The notes beneath the pieces are model-generated. The model was not told the DNA's origin. It ran no database searches and was given only the letters and a program-made list of their open reading frames with translations. Made by a program: the position numbers and the translations under genes. From an uncultured Muribaculaceae bacterium (GTDB lineage Bacteria; Bacteroidota; Bacteroidia; Bacteroidales; Muribaculaceae), in the NCBI GenBank assembly GCA_947381945.1, contig CANCXM010000001.1:1-64000 (forward strand): 64,000 bases of DNA, written 5' to 3'. Of the stretch, positions 51,448 through 60,993 are shown in pieces. Position 1 is the stretch's first letter. Each line of letters opens with the position of its first letter.

Positions 51448-52457
51448 AAACGGCTTCATGTTATAAAGCATATTTTAATTGTGATTAGACTATTTAAAGA
51501 CCATCAAATTACCTCTATTTTTCAGATGACATCGCAAGATGTGTTTTTGTCTGACATTCGCAATATTTCATGCCACCTAAAAACACTATTGCAAGGGGAT
51601 ACCCATAGCCCCGATTTATGATGGCGACAACGCACTTTATTTGGTGCTGCTCGTTACAGTTATATATAACTACGACATTGATTATGACTGACATTTCTAA
51701 ATTCATACTCGACCTTAGCTCCATCTGCACTTTATATACAAGTGTTCTTTCCGCGAGGAGTATTATCTGTGAAGAAACACTTTCTCCGGTTGTTTTCTTT
51801 AATTTTTTCACTTCAGTTCAAATATAGAAGTTGGAATTCTGGATCTTATTCTTAAAGCCCTATCAGATCGAATGGATATGATTCTAAAAAGCTACTGACA
51901 AAGGTCTACGTCTCTGTCTTTCTTATTAACAATTCAGAGAGTAAATATTAACTTTGAATCTCTTATGCAAAGGTAAAAGCTATGAACGCATCGCTGCTGC
52001 TATATAACTACCCGTTTGTTATTTTTATTTAAGCTGATGATGGAATCATCATTTGGACTTCGCAGCTTACTGGTTGCCCTCCGGGAAAGCGATGTCGCTT
52101 CGCAACATGTCGTTTGTATCCGGGAAGGTTATGTCGCAATGCTGCGATATAACTACCTATCACTATTTGTTATTTAAGTTGATGATAGAATCTCCATTTG
52201 GACTACGTAGCTTGTCGTTTGTATTCGGCGAGGTGACTATAGCTGGGTTGTTGTTTTTCTATTATAATAAGATTATAATTAAAGAGGCTTTGGGTTCAGG
52301 TTTTTTTGACGCAAAGTTAGAGCCTCATTTTTCAAAAATAGTGCGATGATGCAAAAGCACCTATTATATAACAATTTGTTGTATTGCTTCAATCTAATGC
52401 GGAACGCGTTATAGGAACTTCTGTTTTTCAAAAAAGGTGCCATGAAGCAAAAGCGCG
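51448..52457. other. One-kilobase gene-free region with intergenic repeats
   Basis: No convincing gene. Short frames at 51515-51811 (minus) and 52053-52349 (plus) lack family features. From about 52005 two imperfect copies of a 100- to 130-base unit follow each other: ATAACTACC, TTTGTTATTT, AAG(C/T)TGATGAT(G/A)GAATC and CATTTGGACT recur near 52005-52070 and 52149-52213. Parts also match 48115-48300. The last 150 bases form the downstream flank of the intact TonB receptor. Confidence 0.6.
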
Positions 52458-55073
52458 CTATTTTTTCAAGAACAGGGAGAAGAGCAGTTCGCGCCCACGG
52501 AGATTGCGTTGCGATTCGAATGAGCTTAACTGATTGTAGGTGATGTAGTTGTAACTTTGCTTGTTGCAGATATTTGTCAGCGAGGCTGAAAATTCTATGC
52601 GGCGGTTCAGTTTATAGATGAGTTTGGTGTCGAGCAGGAGGATGCTCTTGAAATTGTCGGCTGTCAGTTCATTGCGGTAGTGGTCGCCGATGATGTGCCA
52701 TTCCCATTTCCTGTGAGGCATGATGTTGATGAGCAGACGGTTGGTCATTGCGGTCAGCCACGATGCGTTGATTTCATTCATGGTCAGGCGGTTTGACGAG
52801 AAGCGAAGTGCATAGTCGAAACTCAGCCATTTTGTGGGTGCTCCGCTGATGCTTGCCCCTGTCTGCCATCCGGTGCTGACAGACTCCACGAAAGCGCTGC
52901 CGGGAGCCTGTGCCTCGCCGTCGGCCATCGAGATGAGCTGCGATTCCCTGCGGCTGAAAGAGCCGTTGATGCTGATGCTGCCTCGCATGAAGTCAAGAGT
53001 CTTCCCGACACTTCCCATCGCCATCAGACTGCGGCTATCGTTCTTGGCCGAGGAGTAGGAATAGACAATGTAGTCACCGAACAATTGCTGGGAGAGGGTG
53101 TAGGGGAGATGTGACCACCGTTGCGATACCATTGCGTTGGCGAATAGACCGCTGGCCGTTTTGCGGTAGTTGACCGAGGCCGATATGCTTTGCGATGATG
53201 AGGTGTGGAAATCATCCACGCCTTGTGTGAAGGAGCGGTAGGAGGTCATGATGTAACCCGGATGTATGAGGCTCAGATCCATCGGGGAGCGTCCGGCCGA
53301 TCCGTGCAGACTTATTGACAGACGCGAGTTCGGTTTCCACGTCATGCTGAGCGAGGGGGAGAAATATGCCTCGGAACGGTCGGCGATAGCCTTGTTGAAT
53401 TTGTAACGGGCGAAACTTACAGGCGCGTTGAGAGAGAAATTAACCCTGTCCATCCAATATTCGAAACGCGGTGTGGCATAGACGGTCAGATAGTTGGTGT
53501 TGACAGCGTTCACGCTCTCCCAGGGAATCATGTCGTTGTCGGGTAGTTCCGGCAAATCTGATGTGAGCGAACGGAAATAGCCTTTTATACCACCTTCGAG
53601 ACTGACCGTCACCCCTTTCAACACAAAAGCGTAGGCGGCACTTTCATGGGTGAAAAAGGCGTGGTTGCCGATATGTTGCTCCGGCCTTCCTGCCGCAAGA
53701 TTCACGTTGAGAGTCTGCGGAAGGGATTCCCATTCGTTGATGCTTTGGAATGTGACAAGATGCTTCTGCCGGAAGCGTTTTATCATCTTGAAATTATTGT
53801 TGACATAGTAGTCCGGAAGAGAGGCCGACTGGGTGTTGGGGATTGATCCCGTCATCCCGAGGGTGACATCGTCCCAGTCGATGTTGGTTTTCAGTGTGTT
53901 GTTGATGAAAGTCGTGCGCTTGTTCACCTCATAGATGAATTTTCCCGACAGCGAGTGGGTGCGCTCCGTGCCGTCGCGGTTTTCGGTGATGACACGGTTG
54001 CCGTTTTCCAGAAAATATGTCGTGACATTGGCTGCCGAAGCTGTGACACGGTTGAATCCATAGTCGAGCTGCGCCTTGAATTCTCCGTTTTTCAGCTTCT
54101 GCAGAGTGTTGGTCGATGCGAGGACCGAGCGGTTGAAAAGTGTGCGTTGAGCGTTGAGCGACGGCACCGTCGGCAGAGCGATGTCCACATAGCGGCTCAG
54201 TTCGGTGTTGCGTCTCTTCGAGAAGAAATCGGTCGATTGTGTAGAAAGGTCAGTCCCAGTGTTGTTGGACTTTAGAGTGGTGATGTTCTGGAACGATGGC
54301 ATGACGGCCATTGCGAAAATAGAGCCGTCCCACACACCGCCTTCCGGCTGGCTTGAATATCCGCCTCCTGCATCGCCGTGGACAGCCCATGTCGCCTTGG
54401 ATTTATTTTTCAATTTGAGGTTTATGGCTGCTTTGTCGGAGAAGTTTATGCCTGCAAGCACCTGCATGGGCTGATGGTTCTCCATCACTTCGACTGCCCC
54501 GACATCGTCATGGCTTATACCGTTTGTGGCTATGCCGTATTTGCCTCCGAGCAGGTCGGAGCCTTCTATGTAGAATTTGTTGATGTCCTCGCCCTGATAT
54601 TGGATTTTGCCTGATTTCTCGACGTTGATGCCCGGCATACGTTTGAGCACATCGCCGATGGTGCGGTCCTGCGCCTGCGCGAACGATCCGACAGAGTAGG
54701 TGATGGTATCGCCCTGTTCGCGTATGCGCTGCCCCTTGACAGCCACTTCCTTAAGCTCAAAGGATGAGGATTCAAGACTTACTGTGAGGGGAAATTTCAC
54801 GCCGTCAAGACCGACCGATTTCTTAGCGAAACTTATCATGGAGACTTCCAGGGTGCATCCGGCGGTCGAGGGGACGGAAAGAGTGAAGTTTCCATCCACA
54901 TCAGATGTTGCGAACTTCTTGATTTTCCCTTCTGCATTACGGAAAATGACCGATGCACCGGTGATTGGTTCGCCGGAGGGCGCCTCGACCACACGGCCCG
55001 ACACACTGACCTGTGCCATCGTCGGAAGCGCGGCAAAAATAATCAGACATGCAAGAATCAGTTGTTTCATCAA
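52458..55073 (-). CDS. TonB-dependent receptor-like outer-membrane protein
   Basis: An 871-residue outer-membrane barrel with signal peptide (LILACLIIFAALPTMAQ), a carboxypeptidase-regulatory-like domain (VSVSGRVVEAPSGEPITGAS, VSMISFAKKSVGLDGVKFPL), a plug (RTIGDVLKRMPGINVEKSGK, DINKFYIEGSDLLGGKYGIA) and a barrel ending GRELLFSLFLKK. Plug and barrel fit the group whose genes pair with GLPGLI proteins in Bacteroidetes. The start overlaps the stop of the GLPGLI gene by four bases. Its 3' third is duplicated at 48355-49126. The substrate is unknown. Confidence 0.9.
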   Translation of the reverse strand: MMKQLILACLIIFAALPTMAQVSVSGRVVEAPSGEPITGASVIFRNAEGKIKKFATSDVDGNFTLSVPSTAGCTLEVSMISFAKKSVGLDGVKFPLTVSLESSSFELKEVAVKGQRIREQGDTITYSVGSFAQAQDRTIGDVLKRMPGINVEKSGKIQYQGEDINKFYIEGSDLLGGKYGIATNGISHDDVGAVEVMENHQPMQVLAGINFSDKAAINLKLKNKSKATWAVHGDAGGGYSSQPEGGVWDGSIFAMAVMPSFQNITTLKSNNTGTDLSTQSTDFFSKRRNTELSRYVDIALPTVPSLNAQRTLFNRSVLASTNTLQKLKNGEFKAQLDYGFNRVTASAANVTTYFLENGNRVITENRDGTERTHSLSGKFIYEVNKRTTFINNTLKTNIDWDDVTLGMTGSIPNTQSASLPDYYVNNNFKMIKRFRQKHLVTFQSINEWESLPQTLNVNLAAGRPEQHIGNHAFFTHESAAYAFVLKGVTVSLEGGIKGYFRSLTSDLPELPDNDMIPWESVNAVNTNYLTVYATPRFEYWMDRVNFSLNAPVSFARYKFNKAIADRSEAYFSPSLSMTWKPNSRLSISLHGSAGRSPMDLSLIHPGYIMTSYRSFTQGVDDFHTSSSQSISASVNYRKTASGLFANAMVSQRWSHLPYTLSQQLFGDYIVYSYSSAKNDSRSLMAMGSVGKTLDFMRGSISINGSFSRRESQLISMADGEAQAPGSAFVESVSTGWQTGASISGAPTKWLSFDYALRFSSNRLTMNEINASWLTAMTNRLLINIMPHRKWEWHIIGDHYRNELTADNFKSILLLDTKLIYKLNRRIEFSASLTNICNKQSYNYITYNQLSSFESQRNLRGRELLFSLFLKK

Positions 55074-55933
55074 TGATAGTCAGTTTCGAGAAAATCAAAG
55101 TTTTGGGTATTTTCTTTAGGCTTTATTTCCGGAATATCGATTTTGCTTTCGTCCGGACCGTTTGCAAGTATCTGTCTGGTAATCGCTCCACTGTTGTTGC
55201 GGTATTCGCGATAGGCTTTCAGCATCTTCTTCCGGTCCATCTTGTCATATTTTTTCTTGCTGTAGATGGGAAACATTTCCATGTCGGTCTTTTCAATCCC
55301 GTCGGCAGTGAAGGAGTGCTGACCGCTCTCCTCTGAGGCTTCAAGGATGAGTCCGGGAAGGCCGCAGAGTTTCCACGGACCTTCGCTGAGAGGAATGTCG
55401 GTAGTGAACCATGCTGTCCAGTGCCGTCCATGATAATCGGCGGTCGCCGAGATGCATTCGTAGCCCAACACGGTCTTTGTCGAATCGCCTATTTGCCAGT
55501 CGATTTCCGCGAAAGGTTCTGTGTAGTAGCCGCGCTCCATAAGTCCGTATGCATCATAGACAGTGGTTGTGTTTTGCGGTCTTGACTTGAAGATATACAT
55601 GTAGCCCTTGCTGCGCGGAATGCCTGAGTCATCACCGGTTTTCAGACATTGATCCACACCGGCCGACATCAGTTTGTAGGAAAGGGCGCGTCCGGATGGG
55701 GTGGATTTGAGGGAATCAAGATATTCGTTTGAGATGCAATAAAACTTCGACTCTTCGGGATTAGAGAGAAGAATGTAAGGCCAATCGTGGGTGAGCACCT
55801 CACCGTCGTCTCTCAGGGAAAGGTTATGGTAGTTGTAGCTAACCTTCAGGTCAGCGCGCGGATTGTTCTTTTTGGCCTGGAGTGCGGCCGACGTAAGCAA
55901 TAGTGCTATAAGCAGCGAAAGTCTGTGAAGCAT
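55070..55933 (-). CDS. GLPGLI family protein
   Basis: A 287-residue exported protein (signal RLSLLIALLLTSAALQA). The diagnostic motif is present as GPWKLCGLPGLILEASEESG, preceded by the typical DSTKTVLGYECISATADYHG and WTAWFTTDIPLSEG. GLPGLI proteins are exported, of unknown function, and commonly encoded beside TonB-type outer-membrane proteins, as here with a four-base overlap. They may help in assembly or maintenance of the receptor, an inference from context. A -7 box lies about 45 bases upstream. Confidence 0.9.
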   Translation of the reverse strand: MLHRLSLLIALLLTSAALQAKKNNPRADLKVSYNYHNLSLRDDGEVLTHDWPYILLSNPEESKFYCISNEYLDSLKSTPSGRALSYKLMSAGVDQCLKTGDDSGIPRSKGYMYIFKSRPQNTTTVYDAYGLMERGYYTEPFAEIDWQIGDSTKTVLGYECISATADYHGRHWTAWFTTDIPLSEGPWKLCGLPGLILEASEESGQHSFTADGIEKTDMEMFPIYSKKKYDKMDRKKMLKAYREYRNNSGAITRQILANGPDESKIDIPEIKPKENTQNFDFLETDYH

Positions 55934-55974
55934 AAATGAGGGAGGTTGTGATGAATGAAAGGATGGTATGCCTG

Positions 55975-55982
55975 CAAAATTA
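55975..55982 (-). promoter_or_regulatory. -7 promoter box for the GLPGLI/receptor operon
   Basis: TAATTTTG on the minus strand. No good -33 TTTG at 19-20 bases. Leader about 38 nt. Confidence 0.55.
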
Positions 55983-56008
55983 CAAAAATAGTTCTAAAAA
56001 AAACATTT

Positions 56009-56031
56009 TAATCATGAAAAATACATGATTA
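56009..56031. repeat. Inverted repeat between GLPGLI and integrase genes
   Basis: TAATCATG (56009-56016) and CATGATTA (56024-56031), spacer 7. TAGTTC(T)AAAAA words flank it on both sides. It lies between the divergent GLPGLI promoter and the recombinase gene and could be a regulator or recombinase-binding site. Confidence 0.55.
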
Positions 56032-56169
56032 GTTCAAAAATAATATCATTGGCAGTCGTGACTGTATAATGAAAGTCGACAGTCTGCGATAATTTCAGAT
56101 TCAGAAGCGGGTTGACAAATGAACTACAGACACTTTGTATTAACTTCCGCGAAAAAAACTCTACAAATT

Positions 56170-57402
56170 ATGGCATCAGTAAAAATCAAATTCCAGCCCG
56201 ACAGACCGAATGGGGGTAAGGGTGCAAACGTCTGCGGGGATGAGGAGGGACACATTGTCCTGACAGTTACTCACAATTCACTTTCAAGATCAGTGGCCAC
56301 CGACTATCGGGTCTATTCCTCCGAATGGGACAGGCGGGTTTCGCGTTTCATAGTTCCGGCGGACAGCTCACGGCTTAAACTCATCGGCAATTACCGCGAG
56401 GAGCTGAGGCGCGACGTAGGACGGCTGCGGAGAATTATAATCTCAATGGAAAACAGAGACATGGACTTTTCGGCCGACGACGTTGTTGAGGCTTTCAGGA
56501 TGTTTGTGGTCGACTATTCACTGCGGGCATTCATGACCCATCAGATTGAATTTATGAAAGAGCGCGGACGCTTGCGGACAGCCGAGACATATTCATCCGC
56601 GCTCAGGAGTTTCATGAGGTTCCGCCGGGGGAAGGACCTTCTCATGGACTGTCTGACTCAGGAGATGATGATGCGCTATGAGTCCTACCTGCGGTCGAAT
56701 GGACTGACACCGAACTCGACATCATTCTACATGCGCATCCTCAGGGCCGTCTACAATCGTGCGGTCGAACAGGGAGGTGTGATGCAGGAAATGCCGTTCA
56801 GAAAAGTCTATACGGGGGTGGCGAATACGCGCAAGCGCGCACTGACGCTGTCCGACATCCGGCGCATCCTGCGTCTTGATTTCAGGACCTCTCCCTCGCT
56901 CGACTATGCACGCGACATGTTCATGCTCAGTTTCTACATGCGCGGAATGAGCCTGATTGATATGGCCCATCTCAAGAAGGCGGATCTGGAGGATGGCCAC
57001 ATCACCTACCGCCGCAGGAAGACCGGGCAATGTCTGTGTGTGGCATGGACACAGGAGATGCAGTATATATCGGACAAGTACAATCTCGCCACGAGTCCAT
57101 ATCTCTTGCCGCTAATCTCGCCCGGAAGCAAGAACACCCGCGTAGCCTACCGCAACGTGGCCTACCGGATAAACCGCAGTCTGAAGGTTATCGGAGCCAT
57201 GATTGGTTACAGCTCTCCACTCACTCTCTATTGCGCCCGCCATTCATGGGCTTCGATAGCCCAGGCAAAGAATATTCCTGTCTCGGTCATCAGCGCAGGA
57301 ATGGGCCACAACTCGGAAAAGACAACGCGGATATACCTTGCATCGCTCGACACTTCGACCGTCGACCGTGCCAACAGTATAATCCTTAAGGCTCTCCGCT
57401 GA
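56170..57402 (+). CDS. Bacteroidetes-type tyrosine recombinase
   Basis: About 410 residues from ATG 56170 (MASVKIKFQPDRPNGGKG is the usual type of beginning; ATG 56119 would add 17 residues). The N-terminal arm-binding region reads HIVLTVTHNSLSRSVATDYR; the core-binding SAM-like domain includes RLRTAETYSSALRSFMRFRR; the catalytic domain has Arg in SFYMRGMSLIDMAHLKK, TLYCARHSWASIAQAKNIP, and GHNSEKTTRIYLASLD with the nucleophile Tyr. All key residues are present, so it should be active. No cargo, excisionase or attachment site is evident; such solitary recombinases often invert promoters or swap surface-protein segments. Confidence 0.92.
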   Translation: MASVKIKFQPDRPNGGKGANVCGDEEGHIVLTVTHNSLSRSVATDYRVYSSEWDRRVSRFIVPADSSRLKLIGNYREELRRDVGRLRRIIISMENRDMDFSADDVVEAFRMFVVDYSLRAFMTHQIEFMKERGRLRTAETYSSALRSFMRFRRGKDLLMDCLTQEMMMRYESYLRSNGLTPNSTSFYMRILRAVYNRAVEQGGVMQEMPFRKVYTGVANTRKRALTLSDIRRILRLDFRTSPSLDYARDMFMLSFYMRGMSLIDMAHLKKADLEDGHITYRRRKTGQCLCVAWTQEMQYISDKYNLATSPYLLPLISPGSKNTRVAYRNVAYRINRSLKVIGAMIGYSSPLTLYCARHSWASIAQAKNIPVSVISAGMGHNSEKTTRIYLASLDTSTVDRANSIILKALR

Positions 57403-57419
57403 AAAATTTTCAGGTTCAA

Positions 57420-57451
57420 TTTGGATAATCGCCCCAAGGCTGTTAACTTTG
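57420..57451 (+). promoter_or_regulatory. Promoter of udk
   Basis: TTTG (57420-57423) and TAACTTTG (57444-57451), 20 bases apart. Leader about 20 nt to ATG 57476. The upstream TTG at 57449 lies inside the -7 box. Confidence 0.8.
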
Positions 57452-57475
57452 CATAAAATATATAATATAGAAACC

Positions 57476-58096
57476 ATGTTAATCATAGGCATAGCAGGCG
57501 GCACCGGCTCAGGCAAGACAACCGTCGTCAACAAGATAATAAACAGCCTTCCGGCAGGTGAGGTGGCTGTCCTTCCGCAGGACTCATACTACAAGGATTC
57601 AAGCCATGTCCCGGTCGAGGAGCGCAGCAAAATAAATTTTGACGAACCGGCAGCCATCGAGTGGTCGCTGCTTGTCGACCATATCAAGCAGCTCAAGGAG
57701 GGCAAGAGCATCGAGATGCCGACCTACTCCTACCTGACCTGTACGCGTCAGGCAGAGACTGTCACCGTCGCCCCCCGCGAGGTGGTGATTGTCGAGGGTA
57801 TCCTCGTGCTGACCGACCCCGTGTTGCGCGACATGATGGACGTGAAAGTCTTTGTCGATGCTGATGCCGATGACCGTCTGATCCGCGTGATTGCCCGTGA
57901 CTGCGTCGAGCGTGGACGCACCCCGATGATGGTGCTTAACCGTTATCAGGATGTGTTGAAGCCGATGCATGAGATGTATATAGAGCCGTCCAAGCGTTAC
58001 GCCGACCTCATTGTTCCGCAGGGTGGAAGCAACGTTGTGGCCATTCAGCTCCTCACGGACTATATCGAATCGCGCCTTCGCCGGTCAAGCATGTAA
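57476..58096 (+). CDS. udk: Uridine kinase
   Basis: A 206-residue cytoplasmic kinase of the pyrimidine salvage pathway, phosphorylating uridine and cytidine. Features are P-loop [18 protein letters not shown], the substrate-binding [18 protein letters not shown] and [20 protein letters not shown], the Walker-B-like [17 protein letters not shown] and the lid [21 protein letters not shown] 57476 is chosen because it follows the -7 box. The lptB gene follows after 14 bases, so both are probably co-transcribed although functionally unrelated. Confidence 0.95.
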   Translation: MLIIGIAGGTGSGKTTVVNKIINSLPAGEVAVLPQDSYYKDSSHVPVEERSKINFDEPAAIEWSLLVDHIKQLKEGKSIEMPTYSYLTCTRQAETVTVAPREVVIVEGILVLTDPVLRDMMDVKVFVDADADDRLIRVIARDCVERGRTPMMVLNRYQDVLKPMHEMYIEPSKRYADLIVPQGGSNVVAIQLLTDYIESRLRRSSM

Positions 58097-58110
58097 CTGA
58101 AACGCCTTTT

Positions 58111-58956
58111 ATGGAAGAAATGCATAACGAACAGCAGCCGACCCGGCCGGTGGACCAACCGGCCGAGCCGGCGCGCGATTATCCTGTCGGAACCCCCGAC
58201 AAGATGGTGCTCCGCACCGACAATCTTGTCAAGAAGTATGGCAAGCGTACGGTGGCCAACCATGTGTCAATCAATGTGACGCAGGGTGAGATCGTCGGTC
58301 TGCTCGGCCCTAACGGTGCCGGAAAGACCACGACTTTCTATATGACCGTAGGACTTATCACCCCCAACGAGGGTCAGATATTCCTCAATGACCTCAACAT
58401 CACGAAATATCCCGTCTACAAGCGTGCGCAGAACGGCATCGGCTATCTTGCACAGGAGCCGAGTGTGTTCCGCAAACTTTCTGTCGAGAACAATATCAAG
58501 GCCGTCCTTCAGATGACCAACACATCGGCCGAATATCAGCGCGACAAGCTCGAAAGCCTCATTGCCGAGTTCAGCCTCGAGAAGGTGCGCCACAATCTCG
58601 GCGACCAGCTTTCGGGTGGCGAACGACGCCGAACCGAGATTGCCCGCTGTCTGGCCATCGACCCGAAGTTCATCATGCTCGACGAGCCTTTCGCGGGTGT
58701 GGACCCCATTGCGGTGGAGGACATCCAGTCGGTTGTCTACCATCTCAAGGAAAAAAACATCGGTATCCTCATCACCGACCACAACGCTCAGGAGACACTG
58801 CGCATCACCGACCGTGCATATCTTCTTTTCGAAGGAAAGATTCTCTTCCAGGGCACATCCGAGGAGTTGGCCGAGAATCCCACGGTGAGAGAGAAGTATC
58901 TTGGACGGGATTTTATGTTCTATCGTAAAAAATTCGATTACCCTGAAAACAAATAA
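58111..58956 (+). CDS. lptB: LPS export ABC transporter ATPase LptB
   Basis: A 281-residue ATPase that powers extraction of lipopolysaccharide from the inner membrane with LptF/LptG. The domain begins at [20 protein letters not shown]; Walker A is [15 protein letters not shown], the Q-loop region [20 protein letters not shown], signature [16 protein letters not shown], Walker [14 protein letters not shown] and H-switch [12 protein letters not shown]. The first 30 residues are a proline-rich, apparently disordered extension ([20 protein letters not shown]); translation might instead start at 58204, giving a conventional length. lptF, lptG and lptC are not in this window. Confidence 0.94.
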   Translation: MEEMHNEQQPTRPVDQPAEPARDYPVGTPDKMVLRTDNLVKKYGKRTVANHVSINVTQGEIVGLLGPNGAGKTTTFYMTVGLITPNEGQIFLNDLNITKYPVYKRAQNGIGYLAQEPSVFRKLSVENNIKAVLQMTNTSAEYQRDKLESLIAEFSLEKVRHNLGDQLSGGERRRTEIARCLAIDPKFIMLDEPFAGVDPIAVEDIQSVVYHLKEKNIGILITDHNAQETLRITDRAYLLFEGKILFQGTSEELAENPTVREKYLGRDFMFYRKKFDYPENK

Positions 58957-59023
58957 CCTATTTTAAAGGTTATTAAGACACATAGTTATAAAAATGTGAA
59001 AAACTAAACATGTCTACTAAAAA

Positions 59024-60853
59024 ATGAAAAGAATCCAAATTTTGACCGCTTTATTGTTGGCCACGGTTGCGACATCCAGTGCGCAGATTGCCAACTGGGT
59101 CGTATCGCCGGAGTATGAGGCAATCCGTCTTCGTGACAATGGAATGCTCGAAGTAAGCAAAAACAATAAGACCGGACTGATGGACGGGGGAGGCAAGGAG
59201 TTTCTGAAAATCGCCTATGACAGCATCGGTGATTTCAACTCCGGACATGCCCTGCTTTTCAATGACTCAAAGATGGTCGGCTTTGTCAACACCGAAGGCA
59301 ATGTCGTCGAGACCGACAGCGAGTTTGAGCCGGTCGAGGGCATGGAGTTTTTCTCGGAAGGCTTCCTTCCAGTGAAGAAAGGCCACTATTTCTATTATCT
59401 CAACACCATCGGCGAGCAGGTGGCCGGTCCTTTTGCGGAAGTGCGCCCCTATTTCAACGGTTTTGCAGCCGTGCGTGTCTATGAGGATATCCAGAAGAAC
59501 ACAAAGGATACCTATCTGTCATATATCAACAGCGAACAGCACCTTTCACGTGCCGACGGTCTGGACAAGAACGATGATATTTCATTCATCTCATCGTTCC
59601 GCGACGGTAAGGCGGTGTGTGTCTACAAGCGTAAGGCTTATTTCGTCAGCAATGACATGACTTCGGCTCCGATCATCACCGACAGCCTTTCACCGAAAAA
59701 GTCGATTATCAATTTCGACAAGGACTATATTCTTGCACCGGTTGAAGGTGGCTACCTCATGAAGGCCAAGACTGCCTACCTCTATTTCAACGACGCCATG
59801 CAGCTCGACAAGATCGAGACAGTCGGGACCGTGCTTTATGCCTACAAGGAACCGGCCAAGGAGGTCAAGGAAAGAGTCTGCGACATCGTCGCATTCGGCG
59901 AAAAAGGTTCGATGGGTATCAAGTATAAGGATGAGGTCGTGTTGCCGCAGCAGTTCGGCGAGGTAGTTCCCCTTGATGGCGAATATGCCGCTGTCGAGAA
60001 GGATGACAAGTGGGGCATTATCCGCCTTGATACCAAGAACAGTCCCGTGTTCAAGCTCAATAACAACGAGCATATTGGCTTCAACCACCGCTATTTCACT
60101 GCCAAGCTCTCAGCTTCGCTCCCCTCATATCTTAAGGCAAATGATGCCACAATCATCTCTAAGTCCGATAACTGCGAGATTCAGGTGGAAAGCCGCCACG
60201 AGAACAACAATGTGGAGCGCAACACCCTGACCTACGATTGCCGTCTCGCCATCCCCGAGCAGCTTTCCGACACCCTTTCGATGCATGACTATATCTATGC
60301 ACTGAAATACAACGGTTTCACCTCTGTCGACTACAAGGTGACCATCCCGCAGTGGTATGTGAAATATTATGAGGTGCAGCTCCCCAACACCCAGTTCACC
60401 CTCACTCCCAAGGATACTATCTCGGTTGAATTTGACCTCGTGAAGACAGATGCCGCCCGCAACGACGACACCAACTATTTCAAGACTGTCGAACTCGTCA
60501 CTCCCGAAGCTGAGGGAATCCAGTTGAGCAAGATTACTGAAAACCACTATTCATTCCGCGTCGGCGGTGTCAACCGCGACAAGCTCTCGTTCATTGTCCG
60601 CATCACTGAGGTCGGATGTCCTCCCATCGAATATCCCTTCGAGATGGCATTCTCCAATCCTGCTCCTGAATCAGGCAAACAGGCCACAAGTGTGGTCGTA
60701 AGCCCGATTCTCAAGGCCACCAAGGCCCTTATTCCGGGTGAGATTGCAAGTGCGGAAGGCGAGGAAGCCACCGTCGAACCGGTGACAGCTCCGGATGCTA
60801 CCAAGCCTCTTGAAGTACAGCCTCAGGAGCTTCCGGTCAATATTGCGGATTGA
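59024..60853 (+). CDS. Exported WG-repeat-like protein
   Basis: A 609-residue exported protein (signal MKRIQILTALLLATVATSSA). The first 350 residues contain degenerate WG-type beta repeats such as NKTGLMDGGGKEFLKIAYDS, VGFVNTEGNVVETDSEFEP, YYLNTIGEQVAGPFAEVRPY and DDKWGIIRLDTKNSPVF. The second half is a beta-rich region, and the C-terminus ends in an acidic and proline-containing tail (EEATVEPVTAPDATKPLEVQ). WG repeats are thought to be protein-binding modules; a specific role is unknown. It stands between lptB and a strong terminator. Confidence 0.78.
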   Translation: MKRIQILTALLLATVATSSAQIANWVVSPEYEAIRLRDNGMLEVSKNNKTGLMDGGGKEFLKIAYDSIGDFNSGHALLFNDSKMVGFVNTEGNVVETDSEFEPVEGMEFFSEGFLPVKKGHYFYYLNTIGEQVAGPFAEVRPYFNGFAAVRVYEDIQKNTKDTYLSYINSEQHLSRADGLDKNDDISFISSFRDGKAVCVYKRKAYFVSNDMTSAPIITDSLSPKKSIINFDKDYILAPVEGGYLMKAKTAYLYFNDAMQLDKIETVGTVLYAYKEPAKEVKERVCDIVAFGEKGSMGIKYKDEVVLPQQFGEVVPLDGEYAAVEKDDKWGIIRLDTKNSPVFKLNNNEHIGFNHRYFTAKLSASLPSYLKANDATIISKSDNCEIQVESRHENNNVERNTLTYDCRLAIPEQLSDTLSMHDYIYALKYNGFTSVDYKVTIPQWYVKYYEVQLPNTQFTLTPKDTISVEFDLVKTDAARNDDTNYFKTVELVTPEAEGIQLSKITENHYSFRVGGVNRDKLSFIVRITEVGCPPIEYPFEMAFSNPAPESGKQATSVVVSPILKATKALIPGEIASAEGEEATVEPVTAPDATKPLEVQPQELPVNIAD

Positions 60854-60894
60854 TTTTCTAAGACATTCTTTCAGCCACAGGCTTTACGAAATCA

Positions 60895-60939
60895 TGCGTC
60901 CGAAAGGCTCCGACGGCCATTTCGGACGCATAAATTTTG
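60895..60939 (+). terminator. Terminator after the WG-repeat gene
   Basis: TGCGTCCGAAA (60895-60905) pairs perfectly with TTTCGGACGCA (60920-60930), followed by TAAATTTTG. The tail overlaps the -33 box of the next promoter. Confidence 0.85.
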
Positions 60940-60966
60940 TGGCCTCGGAGGGTTTTTGTAATTTTG
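60936..60966 (+). promoter_or_regulatory. Promoter of the LysE-family gene
   Basis: TTTG (60936-60939) and TAATTTTG (60959-60966), exactly 19 bases apart. Start of transcription near 60972 excludes the longer frame from GTG 60937. Confidence 0.8.
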
Positions 60967-60993
60967 CAAATTGTGATACACTTACCCGTCATA

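Noticed and set aside
51515..51811. 98-codon minus-strand frame in the large gap
   Set aside because: No promoter box, no recognisable domain, and composition like the surrounding AT-rich non-coding DNA.
52053..52349. 98-codon plus-strand frame
   Set aside because: It runs through the intergenic repeat units that recur in non-coding positions elsewhere in the window.
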